64,000 bases of DNA, from NCBI GenBank assembly GCA_023101725.1, contig JALJCO010010564.1, forward strand, positions 488,939-552,938. The letters run 5' to 3'. Below the pieces are notes generated by a model, which saw only the letters and a list, made by a program, of their open reading frames with translations, did not search any database and had not been told where the DNA came from. The number at the start of each line of letters is the position of its first letter. The first letter of the stretch is position 1. Of this stretch, positions 43,829 to 55,613 are shown piece by piece. Source of the stretch: Atherinomorus stipes. Its lineage: Eukaryota; Chordata; Actinopteri; Atheriniformes; Atherinidae. The position numbers and the translations under genes were made by a program.

Positions 43829-43941
43829 TGGCTCATACTCACCTGATTGTTGGAGTCCCTCAGACACAAAAGTCAGAAACAGAAGTTTGATATCGTGAAA
43901 CAGGAAGTGAATCAAAAATCTACTTTGATGGTGTTTTGAGA

Positions 43942-43973
43942 TGGTTTGTGTGTGTGCGTGTGTGTGTGTGTGT
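43942..43973 (+). repeat. (TG)n microsatellite
   Basis: About 15 GT units with one CG. Confidence 0.9.
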
Positions 43974-44677
43974 ATTCACACTGTGAGCAGCCTGAATGTT
44001 GAGACACTCCGAATTAAAACAATATTTATTTAGTATTTTCTTTTATTCTATTTATCTTAGCATTCGTGGTTTGATCTGGTGGAATTAAAGGCTATATTCA
44101 ATCATTAAACGTGATGGCTACAACTTTTTCATCAAAACAGTAATAAAAAAAAATACTACGTCCACAAAAGGTCTAGAGGGGTGCAGAATAAAAGTATTAA
44201 TTTCACCCTGAAATTTTTTATAGCATATAATTAATTGTTCTATCAATTTTGATGGGTCCCAAAAAATTAACATCACCTGTATATTATATTTATATTCAAT
44301 CATGAAAGGTGATAGCTACAAGTTTAATTCCTCCACACTGGTAGGTGGCGCACGAACACTCACTTGCCAGTTAGCATTAGCAATGTTACAGAACCGGTTA
44401 ACTGTTGATTAGCATTAGTAAATGTTTAACTTGCATGTCCAGGAGGAAAGCAGCAAACTCCACGGGGCTTTTAAGCCCCTTTGCTTCCTTCACCCTCACC
44501 CTGCTTCGTTTATTTCATTTGAGAGATGTAAGGCAAGAAAGCTGCTATTTCTACACATAGCAATCGAGCTAGCAACTTCTCAGCTAATGCTTACAATTGA
44601 AAATCTAACATTGGTAAGGTAATCAGATGTAAATATTTACGTTTTGGACCTGTCGAAATTTATAAAATAGTTATTTA

Positions 44678-46288
44678 CAGTGGGTACGGAAAGTATTCAG
44701 ACCCCTTTAAACATTTCACGCTTTCTTTCATCGAATCCCATTTGCCAAAATCAAAATTTTTTTTTCTTTTCTCATTAATACACTCAGCTCCCCATCTTAA
44801 CAGAAAAAAACAGAAATGGGGACATTTTTGCCAATTTATGAAAAAAGAAAAACTGAAATATCACATGGTCATAAGTATTCAGTACTTTGCTCAGTACTGA
44901 GTAGAAGCACCTTTTGAGCTCGTACAGCCATGAGTCTTCTTGGAAATGATGCAACAAGTGTTTCTGGCCTGGATTTGGGATCTTCTGCGTTCTTCTTGCA
45001 GATCCTCTCCAGTTCTGTCAGGTTGGATGATGAACGGTGGTGTTCAGCCATTTTCAGGTCTCTCAGAGATGCTCAGTTGGGTTTAAGTCAGGGTTCTGGC
45101 TGGGCCGGTCCAGAATGGTCCAGAGTGGTTCTGATCCACTCCTTTGTTATTTCAGCTGTGTGCTGAGGGTCATTGTCTTGTTGGAAGGTGAACCTTCGGC
45201 CCAGTCTGAGCTCCTGAACTCTGGAAGAGCTTTTCTTCCAGGATCTCTGTACTTGGCCACATTCATCTTTCCTTCAACTGCAACCAGTCGTCCTGTTCCT
45301 GCAGCTGAAAAACACCCCCACACCATGATGCTGCCACCACCATGTTTCACTGTTGGGATGGTATTGGGCAGGTGATGAGCAGTGTCTGGTTTTCTCCACA
45401 CATACCGCTTAGAATTAACTCCAAAAAGTTCAATCTTGGTCTCATCAGACCAGAGAATCTTATTTCTCACAGTCTGGGAGTCCTTCATGTGTTTTTGGCA
45501 AACTCTATGCGGGCTTTCATATGTCTGCAGTGAGGAGAGGCTTCCATCGGGCCACTCTGCCATAAAGCCCCGACTGGTGGAGGCTGCAGTGAAAGGGGCT
45601 TTGTGGAACTTTCTCCATCTCCCTACTGCATCTCTGGAGCTCAGCCACAGTGATCTTTGGCTTCTTCTTTACTCTCTCACCAAGGCTCTTCTCCCACCAT
45701 TGCTCAGTTTGGCTGGACGGCCGGGTCTAGGAAGAGTTCTGGTCGTCCCAAACTTCTTCCATTTAAGGACTATGGAGGCCACTGTGCTCTTAGGAACCTT
45801 TAGTGCTGCAGAAAATCTTTGTAACCTTGTCCAGATCTGTGTCTCGCCACAATTCTGTCTCTGAGCTCCTTGGACAGTTCCTTCCACCTCATGATCCTCA
45901 TTTGCTCTGACATGCACTGTGAGCTGGAAGCTCTTATATAGACAGGTGTGTGTCTTTCCAAAACAAGTCCAATCAGTTTAATTAAACACAGCTGGACTCC
46001 AATGAAGGAGTAGAACCATCTCAAGGAGGATCAGAAGAAATGGACAGCAAATGAGTTAAATATGAGTGTCACTGCAAAGGCTCTGAATACTTATGACCAT
46101 GTGGTATTTCAGTTTGTCTTTTTTAATAAATTTGCAAAAATTTCTACTTTTCAGTTTTTTTCTGTCAAGATGTGGTGCTGAGTGACATTAATGAGAAATA
46201 AAATTAACTTTTTTGATTTTAGCAAATGGCTGCAATGAAACAAAGAGTAAAAAGTTTAAAAGGGTCTGAATGCTTTCCGTACCAACTG
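44678..46288 (-). mobile_element. Tc1-like transposon, 1611 bp, both ends present
   Basis: Left end CAGTGGGTACGGAAAGTATT preceded by TA 44676-44677; right end, inverted, CAGTTGGTACGGAAAGCATT. The right-hand TA has become AA. Contains a decayed transposase on the minus strand. Full-length for the family (about 1.6 kb). Confidence 0.93.
45147..46024 (-). pseudogene. Tc1-like transposase, frameshifted
   Basis: In transcript order: KELSKELRDRIVARHRSGQG (helix-turn-helix start, 45800-45900), after a frame change ALKVPKSTVASIVLKWKKFG and RTLPRPGRPAKLS (second DNA-binding part), then, after more breaks, SDETKIELFG with first catalytic Asp, RKPDTAHH, VKHGGGSIMVWGCFS and GRLVAVEG. The second half of the catalytic domain (NDP and NPIE) is lost by 45150. 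Several frameshifts and stops. Confidence 0.88.
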
Positions 46289-46408
46289 AATATGCTATAA
46301 AAAAAAAAAATTGGGGGTAAAATTTTCATTTTGCACTCCTCAAGAAATTTGGTGGATGTATTATTTAAAAAAGAAAAATGATGAAAAATTTGTAGCTATC
46401 ACCTTTAA

Positions 46409-47280
46409 AACTGATTCTAAATTAGTTATGGTGACTTTTCTTCTTCTGCAGCTACGATTAGGTGATGATTTGATGCTGCACCTTTAAGATTTGCAAGTTT
46501 GCATTAAAGAAATGGTGTAAATGAAAGGTTTGATCATGAATATGATGTTTAATCGATTCAGTGGATGACATTTCCCTGTTTGCCGATATCACAAATTCTG
46601 AAACGATATGATTCATTGTGAGATAATCATAAAAATTCAGTTAATTATAAGAGAATATTTTATTCCTGAACTCGTTCAGACATCCATCTCTTACACCCAT
46701 GTGCTCCAGTGCAGGGTGGAAGTATCGCCACTCTCCGACTTTTACTCCCCTTTTGGGCTCTTGCCTGTATGAGATTGAAGATGTGCCGCTTTTTTAATGA
46801 TTATTTTTAAAAGATCAACCACATTAAAACCACATGGCTGATACGTGAAGGCTTCCAGACAATGAGACCTTTTGGGGAGTCTGGTGATGTCTCTTCAGGA
46901 CCAGCAGGCAGTGGACTTGGTTTCAGGTAGCTTGAGGAGTTTGTTGTCTACAACATCACTGCCCATTTTTCTTTATATGCAGTGATGTAAAATATAAGGA
47001 GACAACAGTTAGCTGATGCTTGTTTACATCACTCAGCTGAGTTGTCATTGGCAACCGTTATCTTTGCAAGACGTAAAAACTTAGGAAGGAAGACCCAAAC
47101 AAAACATGCTGCCTTGGTTTTGCATGAGAGGGGAAAAAGATGGCAGGGCTTCAGGGATTCTGGACATGTTTGGATTATTATCTTACATCTGCAAGCACCG
47201 GCCTAAATTCTACTCCAGAAGCTGAAACAGACCGTGTCTTCTTCACTTGTCAGTGGTTTTAATGTGTGTGGATACAAATT
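46409..47280. other. Downstream region, no gene seen
   Basis: AT-rich sequence with no accepted frame or named repeat. Confidence 0.4.
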
Positions 47281-47613
47281 TACTGTATTTTCTGGACTAT
47301 AAGTCATATCTGTTATAAAAGCGTCACGAAGAGGTAAAAAAAACATGTATAAGTTGTATTTATTTAGAAATTCATGCCTGTCCATCACCAAGGACAGACA
47401 TTTAATCTGGAAGAACAAGTTGTTCATCTACACAACAACAGGCTGAATGTGTGTCTGGTATGTGAAGGAAACACAGAACATACCATGGAGGCTGAATAAG
47501 CTAAGTTAGCATAGCAAGCTAGCATGTTCACCAAGCTCCCTATCTCAGTCCTAGAGCCTCTCTGGTGACATCAGCAAAAACAAAAAAATAGAAACTTGTG
47601 TTCAAGAACTTAA

Positions 47614-49769
47614 TGCCTGTCGCACACGAGAGCTTTCTGCTGATCTAAAAGTCATTGGAGGCCATTTTGCTCAGCAGATAGTCGCCGTCTGCACCTGATT
47701 TTTGGTGAGTTTTCTGCCTCATGAGGCCTTGAGGTGAAAATCAAACACATTTGATATGTTTTGCCTCGCAAGGCAAAAAACTCACCGTGTGCGCTCAACT
47801 TGAGCTCTGCTGGGGGCCGAAGATCTAGCGACTAATCAAAACGTGTCCATCGATCACATGATTTCAAGATGGCAGGCCTCTGTCATCACGTTAGACGACT
47901 TGATTGATATTTTGCAAATAGATTCAAAGACTGAAGGCAGAAAAGTTTTGAGGATCTTTTTGTCAGAAACTGAATCGTGTTATTGTATTTAATTTTCATT
48001 TATTTTGTCTTTTTATTAAGTAAATTGTATGCGACATACTGTACTATAGTATTATCATACCAGTTGGTGGCGGTAGTGCACCTTTGAGTTCGCCAACCGC
48101 CATCAAACTGGAAAGAAGTCAGTAAGAAAAATGAATGAAACTTAGACAGAGACGATATCTGGATGGATGTTTTTAACTCTGACAAAACACCATATAAGCA
48201 GGTCTAGTCTGGCCGTATTTCCACCAATTTATCCTCTAAAATGTAACGGACTACGTTGCGGCGAGCTGCCATCTTGAGATCATGTGATCAACGGAAGCGT
48301 TTTGATTGGTCGCTAGAGCTTCTGCCCTCAGCAGAGCTCAAATTGAGCGCATATGGTGAGTTTTTCGCCTCGCGAGGCAAAAAATATCAAATGTGTTTGA
48401 TTTTCACCTAAAGGCCTCTTGAGGCAAAAACTCACCAAAACTCAGGCTCAGACGGCGACTATCTGCGGCCTCCAATGACTTTTACCTCAGTAGAAAGCTC
48501 TCGTGTGTAGGGTTGGCCATCAAAAATCATGTATCGATGGGAACCAGGACTTTCTCTGCAATTCTCCGGAATCATTCAAATATTTAAATTTCAATTCCTG
48601 TTTTCGATGCCCAGTCTTCCGCCGAACACCAGAGAATCCGCCGGATGCAGAACCTTTGTTTGTACCGAGTTTCTGGTACACCTGATTACGCTGACGCATG
48701 CGGCACAACTCGGCTTCTTTAGGTTTTCAGACCCTCTGATTACTTTTGAGACTGACGTGAAAGAACGTTTCATTTACTGCGGGCTGTCGCGGCCCCTCCC
48801 CCATCACAGAGCACAGAAGAGGCTGCAGACGAAGCTGCCACTGACTATCAGATATTAATGTCTTTTATTGAAGAATGTGGACACAAACGTTAAACTTAAA
48901 GGGACTAGAGGCAGGATTAAGAAATGAGACTCGCGACTGGCACTGCGGGTAACTGCAGCCACGAGCCAAGCCGTCACGGGAGCACAAACTGAAGCTATAA
49001 CGTTTACTACGCTGATAAAGTCTTTCTTCGTAGTTCCACTTGTGTCTTTCAGGTGATCTGGATCGTTTGGTGACGGCAGAAGAATCCATAACTATCCCTT
49101 GCAGTGTTTGAATTCACTGTGACCGTCTCCTTCCTGTATCAAAACTGTTGGGGATGCGGATGTAGCATTAATTGACGTCACATCCGCAGGACTGCGCGGG
49201 AAATTCGGCCACCGAATCGCGGCGTATTATACAGCATACAGCCTGTTTAAGGCAACGGAAAGAAATGTGGGTGGGCTCGTTCTTTTTGGTTTGTAACGCT
49301 TCACCACCCATTAGTATTAAAAAACTGGACATGCCTGTTTATTCTTTCACAATTCCTGCCTCTAGTTCCTTTGAAGTACTGTAACATGTAGTACATCCTT
49401 AATTAGAAAACACCCAGTTTAACAGTTAAAGTACTAAAATGGTGAACTTTAACCAGGGCTTTTCAAATTTGGCCAGGGATAATTTTATTTTTTTCTACTT
49501 TTTTTTTAGTTGAAATCCAAATAAATGTCTTTGGTTAGAACATTTATAGAGCTCGAGTTTACATTATTAATATCCATGTCTGTCATTTGATTTAGTTGTC
49601 CACAAAAAGAATATGTAAACTTTCTTTTTTTTTTTTTTTTTTACCCCACCCCTTAAAAGAATCAAAATCGGGAATGGCTTGGAACTGGAATCCAAAGAAG
49701 GGATTCGAATCAGAACCGGAATCGTTAAAATTCCAAAAAATGCCCAACCCTACTAGTGTGCGGCAGGCA
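47614..49769. mobile_element. Harbinger-type foldback MITE, TAA duplication
   Basis: TAA at 47611-47613 and 49770-49772. Ends TGCCTGTCGCACACGAGAGC and, inverted, TGCCTGCCGCACAC. Long arms pair: GAGTTTTCTGCCTCATGAGG with its inverse near 48430, and GCAAGGCAAAAAACTCACC with its inverse near 48360. The right arm is split by a hAT element only 17 bases from its end. Confidence 0.85.
48508..49752. mobile_element. hAT-like element, 1245 bp, 8-bp duplication
   Basis: CTCGTGTG at 48500-48507 and CTAGTGTG at 49753-49760 (7 of 8). Ends TAGGGTTGGCCATC and, inverted, TAGGGTTGGGCATT. Interior has ATCGATGGGAACCAGG and a long T run, no transposase. Confidence 0.88.
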
Positions 49770-50201
49770 TAAGCAATGTCTAAAATGAACTCTGCCGAAA
49801 TATGGCAATTTTTGTATTTTTTATTGAGGCCTATATGTGACCAGTAAAACTTATCACTCTGACTGGAAAGTTAATGTCTATAAATGATTATAAACGTCAT
49901 GTTTATAAAGGATAAATGTGTTTTTTGAGGATTTGTTCCACCGTACAGACAGTGTAGCCAGATGTCCATGAACTGAGAAAATGCCATTTTCAGATCTTTG
50001 CCTTTGTGGCAAACCTTAGTTGTCACAAGCCTAGAGCCCCCTCTGGTGGCGTTAGACGGTAATGTTTACTCCTTTGTTCATGTCAGACAATATTCGCATT
50101 TAGAATAGGTTAAACTGCATATATATAAATATATGTCACACCTAATTAAAAGTAGCAAGAGCAGCAAACTATGAAAAAACAATTGTCCAGAAAATACAGT
50201 A

Positions 50202-50580
50202 ATCACTTAGATCTGCATTTTTTCAGGCACGAGGAGTAAAAATCCAAAGAAAAAAGTGCATCTGTGCAACACTCTGCAGTCAGCTGACTCTATTTAAACA
50301 ATGAATTTAACAAATTTACAGACTGCAATAATAGTGAAAAGTGATAAACTAGTTACACCAATGTGATGAGGTCAATGCATTTCTCAGAAATATATTTTCT
50401 GTCATTCAGAACCATTTAAAATTAAAAATCTCTCTCAAAAATTAAAACTTTATTTACTCTGTTAAATTTGCCTGATTGGCTGCCAGTAATTCCAGCATCC
50501 ACCCCACCTGTGTCCAGGTGCGTTCCCACGACACCTACTCCACATTTCCTCTCTCAGCTGCTCTCTGCTCCCTTTATCAT
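50202..50580. other. Downstream region, no gene seen
   Basis: AT-rich, ending near a short (GAT)n run at 50578-50596. Confidence 0.4.
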
Positions 50581-50699
50581 GATGATGATGATGATGTTGC
50601 TCACAGTGTGAACCCAAAGTGACCCCCTGCTGATGATTAAAGTAATGTTTGCATCTACAGAAGTAATAAATTACTGAGCCACTTTGACAAAGTGCTAGC

Positions 50700-51240
50700 G
50701 TAATGACGTGCTGAACATAAGCTACGGTTCATGCAGGGGAAGCCCTGCTGTCCACTTCTAGGTCTTGAAGCTGCCCCTCTCCTGCTCCGGTCTGCACTTT
50801 AACGCAGGTCCACCTCCACAGACCTGCTGTACTGTTGTGAAACAGAGAGGGCTATTTACTCTGGAGCAATCTTGTCCGGATGGAAAGATTTCTGTTGGTC
50901 TTAAGCAATGATGATTATGTTTTCTTTGTCCTTTCTCCTAACCGCAGCCTCTCCTCGGATCAGATTTGATTAGCAGAAATCACCTACCTGTCTATCAGTG
51001 TTAAAACACGAGGAAGGTTTCTTTTCTTCTAAATCCATTTCAGATCTGTTTTAAGCTTTTTGTTTGGAGCTTCTTGTGTGAAAATGAAATAAACAAGCTG
51101 TTTTTAAGCTTGTTGCTTGTTGTGTTTTTACCCATGGGTCAGTTTTTCTGTCTTTACTCACCATTGGGCTTGTTTTCAGTCTATTATTTGTTCCTAATGT
51201 GTACTTGAATCAATAAAATGGTAACATCTCTGCCCAGTAT
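50700..51240 (+). other. Possible distal transcript end with two AATAAA signals
   Basis: AATGAAATAAACAAGC (about 51082-51097) is followed by a T/GT-rich stretch TTGTTGCTTGTTGTG; a second signal CAATAAAATGG lies near 51211. The sequence is not recognised as a repeat, and no open frame is convincing. It could be a distal polyadenylation region of castor2 or the end of a non-coding transcript; neither is shown by sequence alone. Confidence 0.3.
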
Positions 51241-51929
51241 GGTCTTCATAGCGTCCAGATTAAATCAAGATTTACCTCTTAAACCCTTCACTATGGAGGG
51301 ACAAAGTTATGATTGAATATAAGTGGGAATGTATGCAGCAGAATCAGATTTTACGAAGACTGATTTTGTTTTTCTCCACTGGGGGAAGAAGTTTCTGAAG
51401 CCACTCAAGTGACGTCTTGAAAGATACCTGATCTCTGCTTTGACTCAAGAAAAAGCAGTCACAGGCCTCTTTCTGGTCCTCTGTAGACACCTTGAGAGAA
51501 AGTGGCATCAACCGAAGTTCAAAATTCTGGCCAAAAAGTGCATTGAACGCCCCCTTTTTTTCCCCCATTAAATACAATATGCATTCATCACATTTACAAC
51601 AAGTTAGATGTAGAAAAAGACATAATTTCCAACTGTTATTTCCGTTAATCACAGTATTTATTGTTTCAGCATTTTAGAACAGTTAGTCCCTGAAGAATCC
51701 TGGAAAACCTTCAGGCTGTTTTGGCTTCACTGCTCTGGACTGAGATAGATCTAATACAAGAGATGGAATAATAATATTAATACAAATAGTGATTAAATTA
51801 ATTCTGCTCCTTTGTATTTATATATAATTATGTATAATTGATAAAAGGTTGCTTTCTCACAGCTGTGAAGACATTGGCCCTCATTTATCAAATAAGCGTA
51901 GAAATGAGAGCACGTACTGTACCCTCTTC
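51241..51929. other. Downstream region, no gene seen
   Basis: No coding segment recognised. CTCATTTATCAAATAAGCGT near 51883 resembles a common element end next to the LINE relic. Confidence 0.4.
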
Positions 51930-53830
51930 TTCCGCTTGTCCGAGGTCAGGTCGCTGGGGCAGCTGCCTAAGCAGGAAGCCCAGACTCTCTCCCCGGCCAC
52001 ATTCACCAGCTCATCTGGGGGGTCCCGAGGCGTTCCCAGGCTGGCCGGAAGACATAGTCCTCCAGCATGTCCTGGGTCTCCCCCGGGGTCTCATCCGGGA
52101 TGGTACATGCCTGGAATATCTCACCAGGGAGGCGTCCAGGAGGCATCCTGACCAGATGCTTGAGCCTCCTCATCCGGCTCCTCTGGATGTGGAGGAGCAG
52201 AGGCTCTACTTTGAGTCCCTCCCGGATGACCGAGCTCCTCACCCTATCTCTAAGGGAGAGCCCGGCCACCCTGCAGAGGAAACTCATTCCGGCCGCTTGT
52301 ACCCGCGATCTCGTTGTTTCGGTCATGACCCACATCTGTTGACCATAGGTGAGGGTAGGAACGTAGATCGACCGGGATTTCGAGAGCTTCTCCTTCTGGC
52401 TCAGCTCCTTCTTCACCACAACAGACCGATGCAGAATTCACATCACTGCAGGCACCGCACCGATCCGTCTGTCCATTTCCTGCTCCATCCTTCCATCACT
52501 CCTGAACAAGACCCCGAGATACCTGAACTCCTCCACCTGGGACAGGACCCCGCTCACGACCCGCACAGTACACTCCACCCTTTTCCGGGTGAGGACCATG
52601 GTCTCTGATTTGGAAGTGCTGATTTTCATCCTGGCTGCTTCACACTCAGTTGCAAATTACTCCAGGGAGAGCTGGAGATCACGGCCCGACGACGCCAACA
52701 GAACCACATCATCTGCAAAAAGCAGAGACCCGATCCTGAGGCCACCAAACTGGATCCCCTCAACACCTCGGCTGCGCCTAGAAATCCTGTCCATAAAGGT
52801 TATGAACAGGATCGGTGACAAAGGGCAGCCTTGGCGGAGTCCAACCATCACAGGGAATGGATCCAACCTACAGCCAGAAATGCGGACCAAGCTCTGGCAC
52901 CGGTCGTACAGGGACCGGACAGCTCGAACAAAGGGGTGCAGCACTCCATACTCGGGGAGCACCCCCCACAGAAATCCCCTGGGGACAAGATCGAACACTT
53001 TCTCCAAGTCCACAAAGCACATGTAGACTGGTTTGGGGAACTCCCATGCCCCCTCCAGGATCTTGAAGAGGGTGTAGAGCTGGTCCACTGTTCCACGACC
53101 AGGACGGAAACCACACTGCTCCTCCTCAATCAGAGGTTCGACTATCCGACGGACCCTCCTATCCAGCACCCCCTGAATAGACTTTACCAGGGAGGCTGAG
53201 GAGTGTGATCCCCCTGTAGTTGGAACACACCCTCCGATCCCCCTTTCTGAAGATGGGGACCACCCCCCAGACCGCCAGTCCAGAGGTACAGCCCCCGATG
53301 TCCACGTGATGCTGCAGAGGTGTGTCAGCCAAGACAGCCCCACAGCATCAGGAGCCTTGAGGAACTCCTGGGAGCTCTCATCTACCCTGGGGGGCCCCCC
53401 CCCTAGGGGCTTTTTTTCCCCCCCAGTGACCCCTGACCCGGTGAGAAGAGGAAGTTGTCCTCCCCCCCCCCCATCCCTTACTCTTTCTTCTCCTCGGGAG
53501 GTTGGGGTGTGTTCTTCAGTTTTCCTTTTACTTATCACATAGTTCGTCGAGTCCAGGTTAGCAGCCCACCATCCCTACTCTGTATAGTGTTGATGGAGCG
53601 CTGCTCCTCCCCTGAGCCACCGGATGGTGGATGAGAAGCGTCCCCTAGCGGTCGGGAGGTCGTTCTTCTCGGCTTCATGGGTCCCCCCCTCTCGTGGGGT
53701 GGTCTTCGCAGCGGCCAGAGCCGCGGCCCCCTGCCCCTTGGCCGTCTGTGAGCTGTCAGGGGCTCAGGAGTCCCAGAGGGCCGGGGTGGGCGTTTTCATT
53801 TTGATTGCGGGTAGCTAGCAGAGAGATAAA
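51930..53830 (-). pseudogene. Decayed LINE reverse transcriptase
   Basis: In transcript order: WLRGGAALHQH near 53600, LLTGSGVTGGEKKPLGGGPP with VDESSQEFLKA (RT domain 0), SWLTHLC, VRRIVEPLIEEEQCGFRPGR, YMCFVDLEKVFDLVPRG, VGLRQGCPLSPILF, and the catalytic SLLFADDVVLLAS at about 52720-52700. Then ISTSKSETMVL and FRYLGVLF in a shifted frame, then YVPTLTYG, RVAGLSLRDRVRSS, HLVRMPPGRLPGE. Residues are in the normal order of a fish non-LTR retrotransposon of the RTE/Rex type (clade not settled). At least two frameshifts and stops, so inactive. The first Asp of the active site (FVDLEKVFD) and the FADD are both kept. The endonuclease domain is missing. Confidence 0.9.
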
Positions 53831-55009
53831 ATATTAATATTTTTGGTTGGTTGGTATGGGTTGTTTATTTTATTTATTATAATATATATTAAATTATATC
53901 ATATCATAGATAAGATAGACACTTTTCTTTTCTATAGCAAAAGAAAAGAGAAAAAATTGAAAAATATAAAGCTCAACAGCTGGTTCCCTTTTCCCTGTAT
54001 TGTAACTGCGGGCGCTGCACGGGGGGGGGTGGGTGGGTTCGAGGCGTGCCCGACCCAGGCAGGGAAGGAAAGAAAAAGATAATTTGGATAAGTAAAGATA
54101 AGGTACATTCTTGGAATTTATAACAACTCTAAGGTATAGATTACTTGGAAGAAACGTCATATCAGCTCCTGTCTCCTCCGTACAGTCCAGTGGGGGCTAG
54201 TGGCTCCCGCAGCATCAAAAGGCTCCATCGACTGTCAGAGCGATGCCACTATGAAACTGCTGGAAAACAGCCGACAGTCGCAAAAAATGTGAAGCTGGAA
54301 ATTTTTATTTTAATAAAAAGGAAAGGTAGCCAAAACCACATCAGAAATGAGAACAGTTTAAAACACTAGTTAACAGCTAATAAGCCCAAAACATCACTAG
54401 AAACTGGTTGTGACTTATTAGCTATAATGAAGAGTCTGCGAAAACCACTGTCCACTGCAGTCTGACATCAGATTCCCAAGCTCTCATGTCCACATCACAT
54501 CCATCGTGGGATCTGTTTTTTTTGTTTTTTTTTTACCAAAATGAAAAATAAGTCCATGTAAGTATTTACATAGTACATGTGAAATATTTATTATTGAAAT
54601 TATTGAGGGTTTTAGCAGACCGCGGGTTCGGCATTATGGAGCTGGGCTGCTGCAAGCTGAAGTCTGACACCTGCTTTTTACTGACTGCCGGCCCCATGCT
54701 GCGATGTGGAGGAGGCCAGACGGCCACATGACGAGCTGAGAAAGGGTGGTTGGAGGTGGACGCAGCTGTGCGATGCTTTGATATTCTGTTTATCAATGTT
54801 TTCTGCCATAAAAAACTGATCCGTGGCGGTGTGGTTTGGTTCAGCTGCAGAGAAGCACCGCGCAGACGAAGCGCAGTTTGCCTCTGACTCACCACCTGAA
54901 TTCTGCGAGCGGCTGCATCTGCGAGTAAACCAGCAAAAAGTGTTATATATAACATTGATTATTAAACAAACACTAGGACTTTTTTCTTAAAAATATGAGA
55001 ATGAGAAGG
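53831..55009. other. Downstream region, no gene seen
   Basis: AT-rich at 53870-53960, a G run near 54020, then unremarkable sequence. Confidence 0.4.
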
Positions 55010-55207
55010 GTCTATCTGCGGCTCGCAAGACAGGGGCGTGTCGTAGTGTGGGCGTGTCGCAGTGTGGGCGTATCGTAGTGTGACGACACGCCCACCAGGC
55101 CAATGAGAGCACGGTAAAATCTAGCCCTACCCCTGACCCTTCCCCTAAACCTAACCAGACCCACCCACACTACGACACGCCCACTGGGTTGCAAGCCGCA
55201 GATAGAC
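55010..55207. repeat. Small foldback MITE with GTCTATCTGCGG ends
   Basis: GTCTATCTGCGGCTCGCAAG on the left and its inverse (CTTGCAACCC variant) on the right. Arms contain GGGCGTGTCGTAGTGTGGGC repeated twice with its inverse at 55155-55185. About 198 bp. Confidence 0.85.
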
Positions 55208-55544
55208 ACACTTGGCTCCGACCGCCGCTAACGTTTTGAAAAGTCTGGTGCGTTTAATCTGTCCTCATGTAGCGTCTTCTAATTCAAAATGAGACCTAAA
55301 CTCCGACGGAGTAAAGGCAAAGCAAGAGTAGGGCGGTGTAAACAGGTACATCAGTGTACTCTGGTTCATAAAGATAACTCTTTGGCAAAGGGGTCAAGGG
55401 CAAGTCTTTGCTTTCATAGTATGACATGGTTTTCCTCATTTATGATAGGCTACCAAGTACAGTATATATATATATGAATATATATTCACCCACCTACACA
55501 CAAAACACACTCAGAGGTTTTCACTGTTTCGCCGTTAGTGACGA

Positions 55545-55557
55545 TTATTACTATTAC

Positions 55558-55605
<48 letters not shown>

Positions 55606-55613
55606 TATTATTA
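55545..55613 (+). repeat. (ATT)n microsatellite
   Basis: About 20 ATT units with two ACT interruptions. Confidence 0.95.

Larger units (their letters stand above)
43290..44030 (+). other. castor2: castor2 3' untranslated region, proximal part
   Basis: Unique-looking sequence follows the stop codon for several hundred bases with no long reading frame. It includes a GC-rich stretch near 43460-43500 and a pyrimidine-rich stretch near 43530-43570. An ATTAAA hexamer (GAATTAAAACAA, about 44012-44022) could direct polyadenylation. The end of the transcript cannot be fixed from sequence alone; a stronger AATAAA lies much further on, at about 51.1 kb. Confidence 0.5.
44109..46404. mobile_element. TTAA MITE family C, split by a Tc1 element
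   Basis: TTAA 44105-44108 precedes ACGTGATGGCTACAACTTTT; the right end is AAATTTGTAGCTATCACCT then TTAA 46405-46408. A second left-end-like copy (GAAAGGTGATAGCTACAAG) lies at 44303. Related words at 56570-56600. The Tc1 element occupies 44678-46288. Confidence 0.75.
47283..50199. mobile_element. TA-flanked MITE, outer shell of a three-level nest
   Basis: TA 47281-47282, CTGTATTTTCTGGACTATAA; right end inverted, CTGTATTTTCTGGACAATTG, then TA 50200-50201. Same family as 39814-40339. It is interrupted by the 47614-49769 element. Confidence 0.82.

Noticed and set aside
51838..53199. Long + strand frames opposite the LINE
   Set aside because: Shadows of the minus-strand reverse transcriptase, which carries the FADD and other RT motifs.
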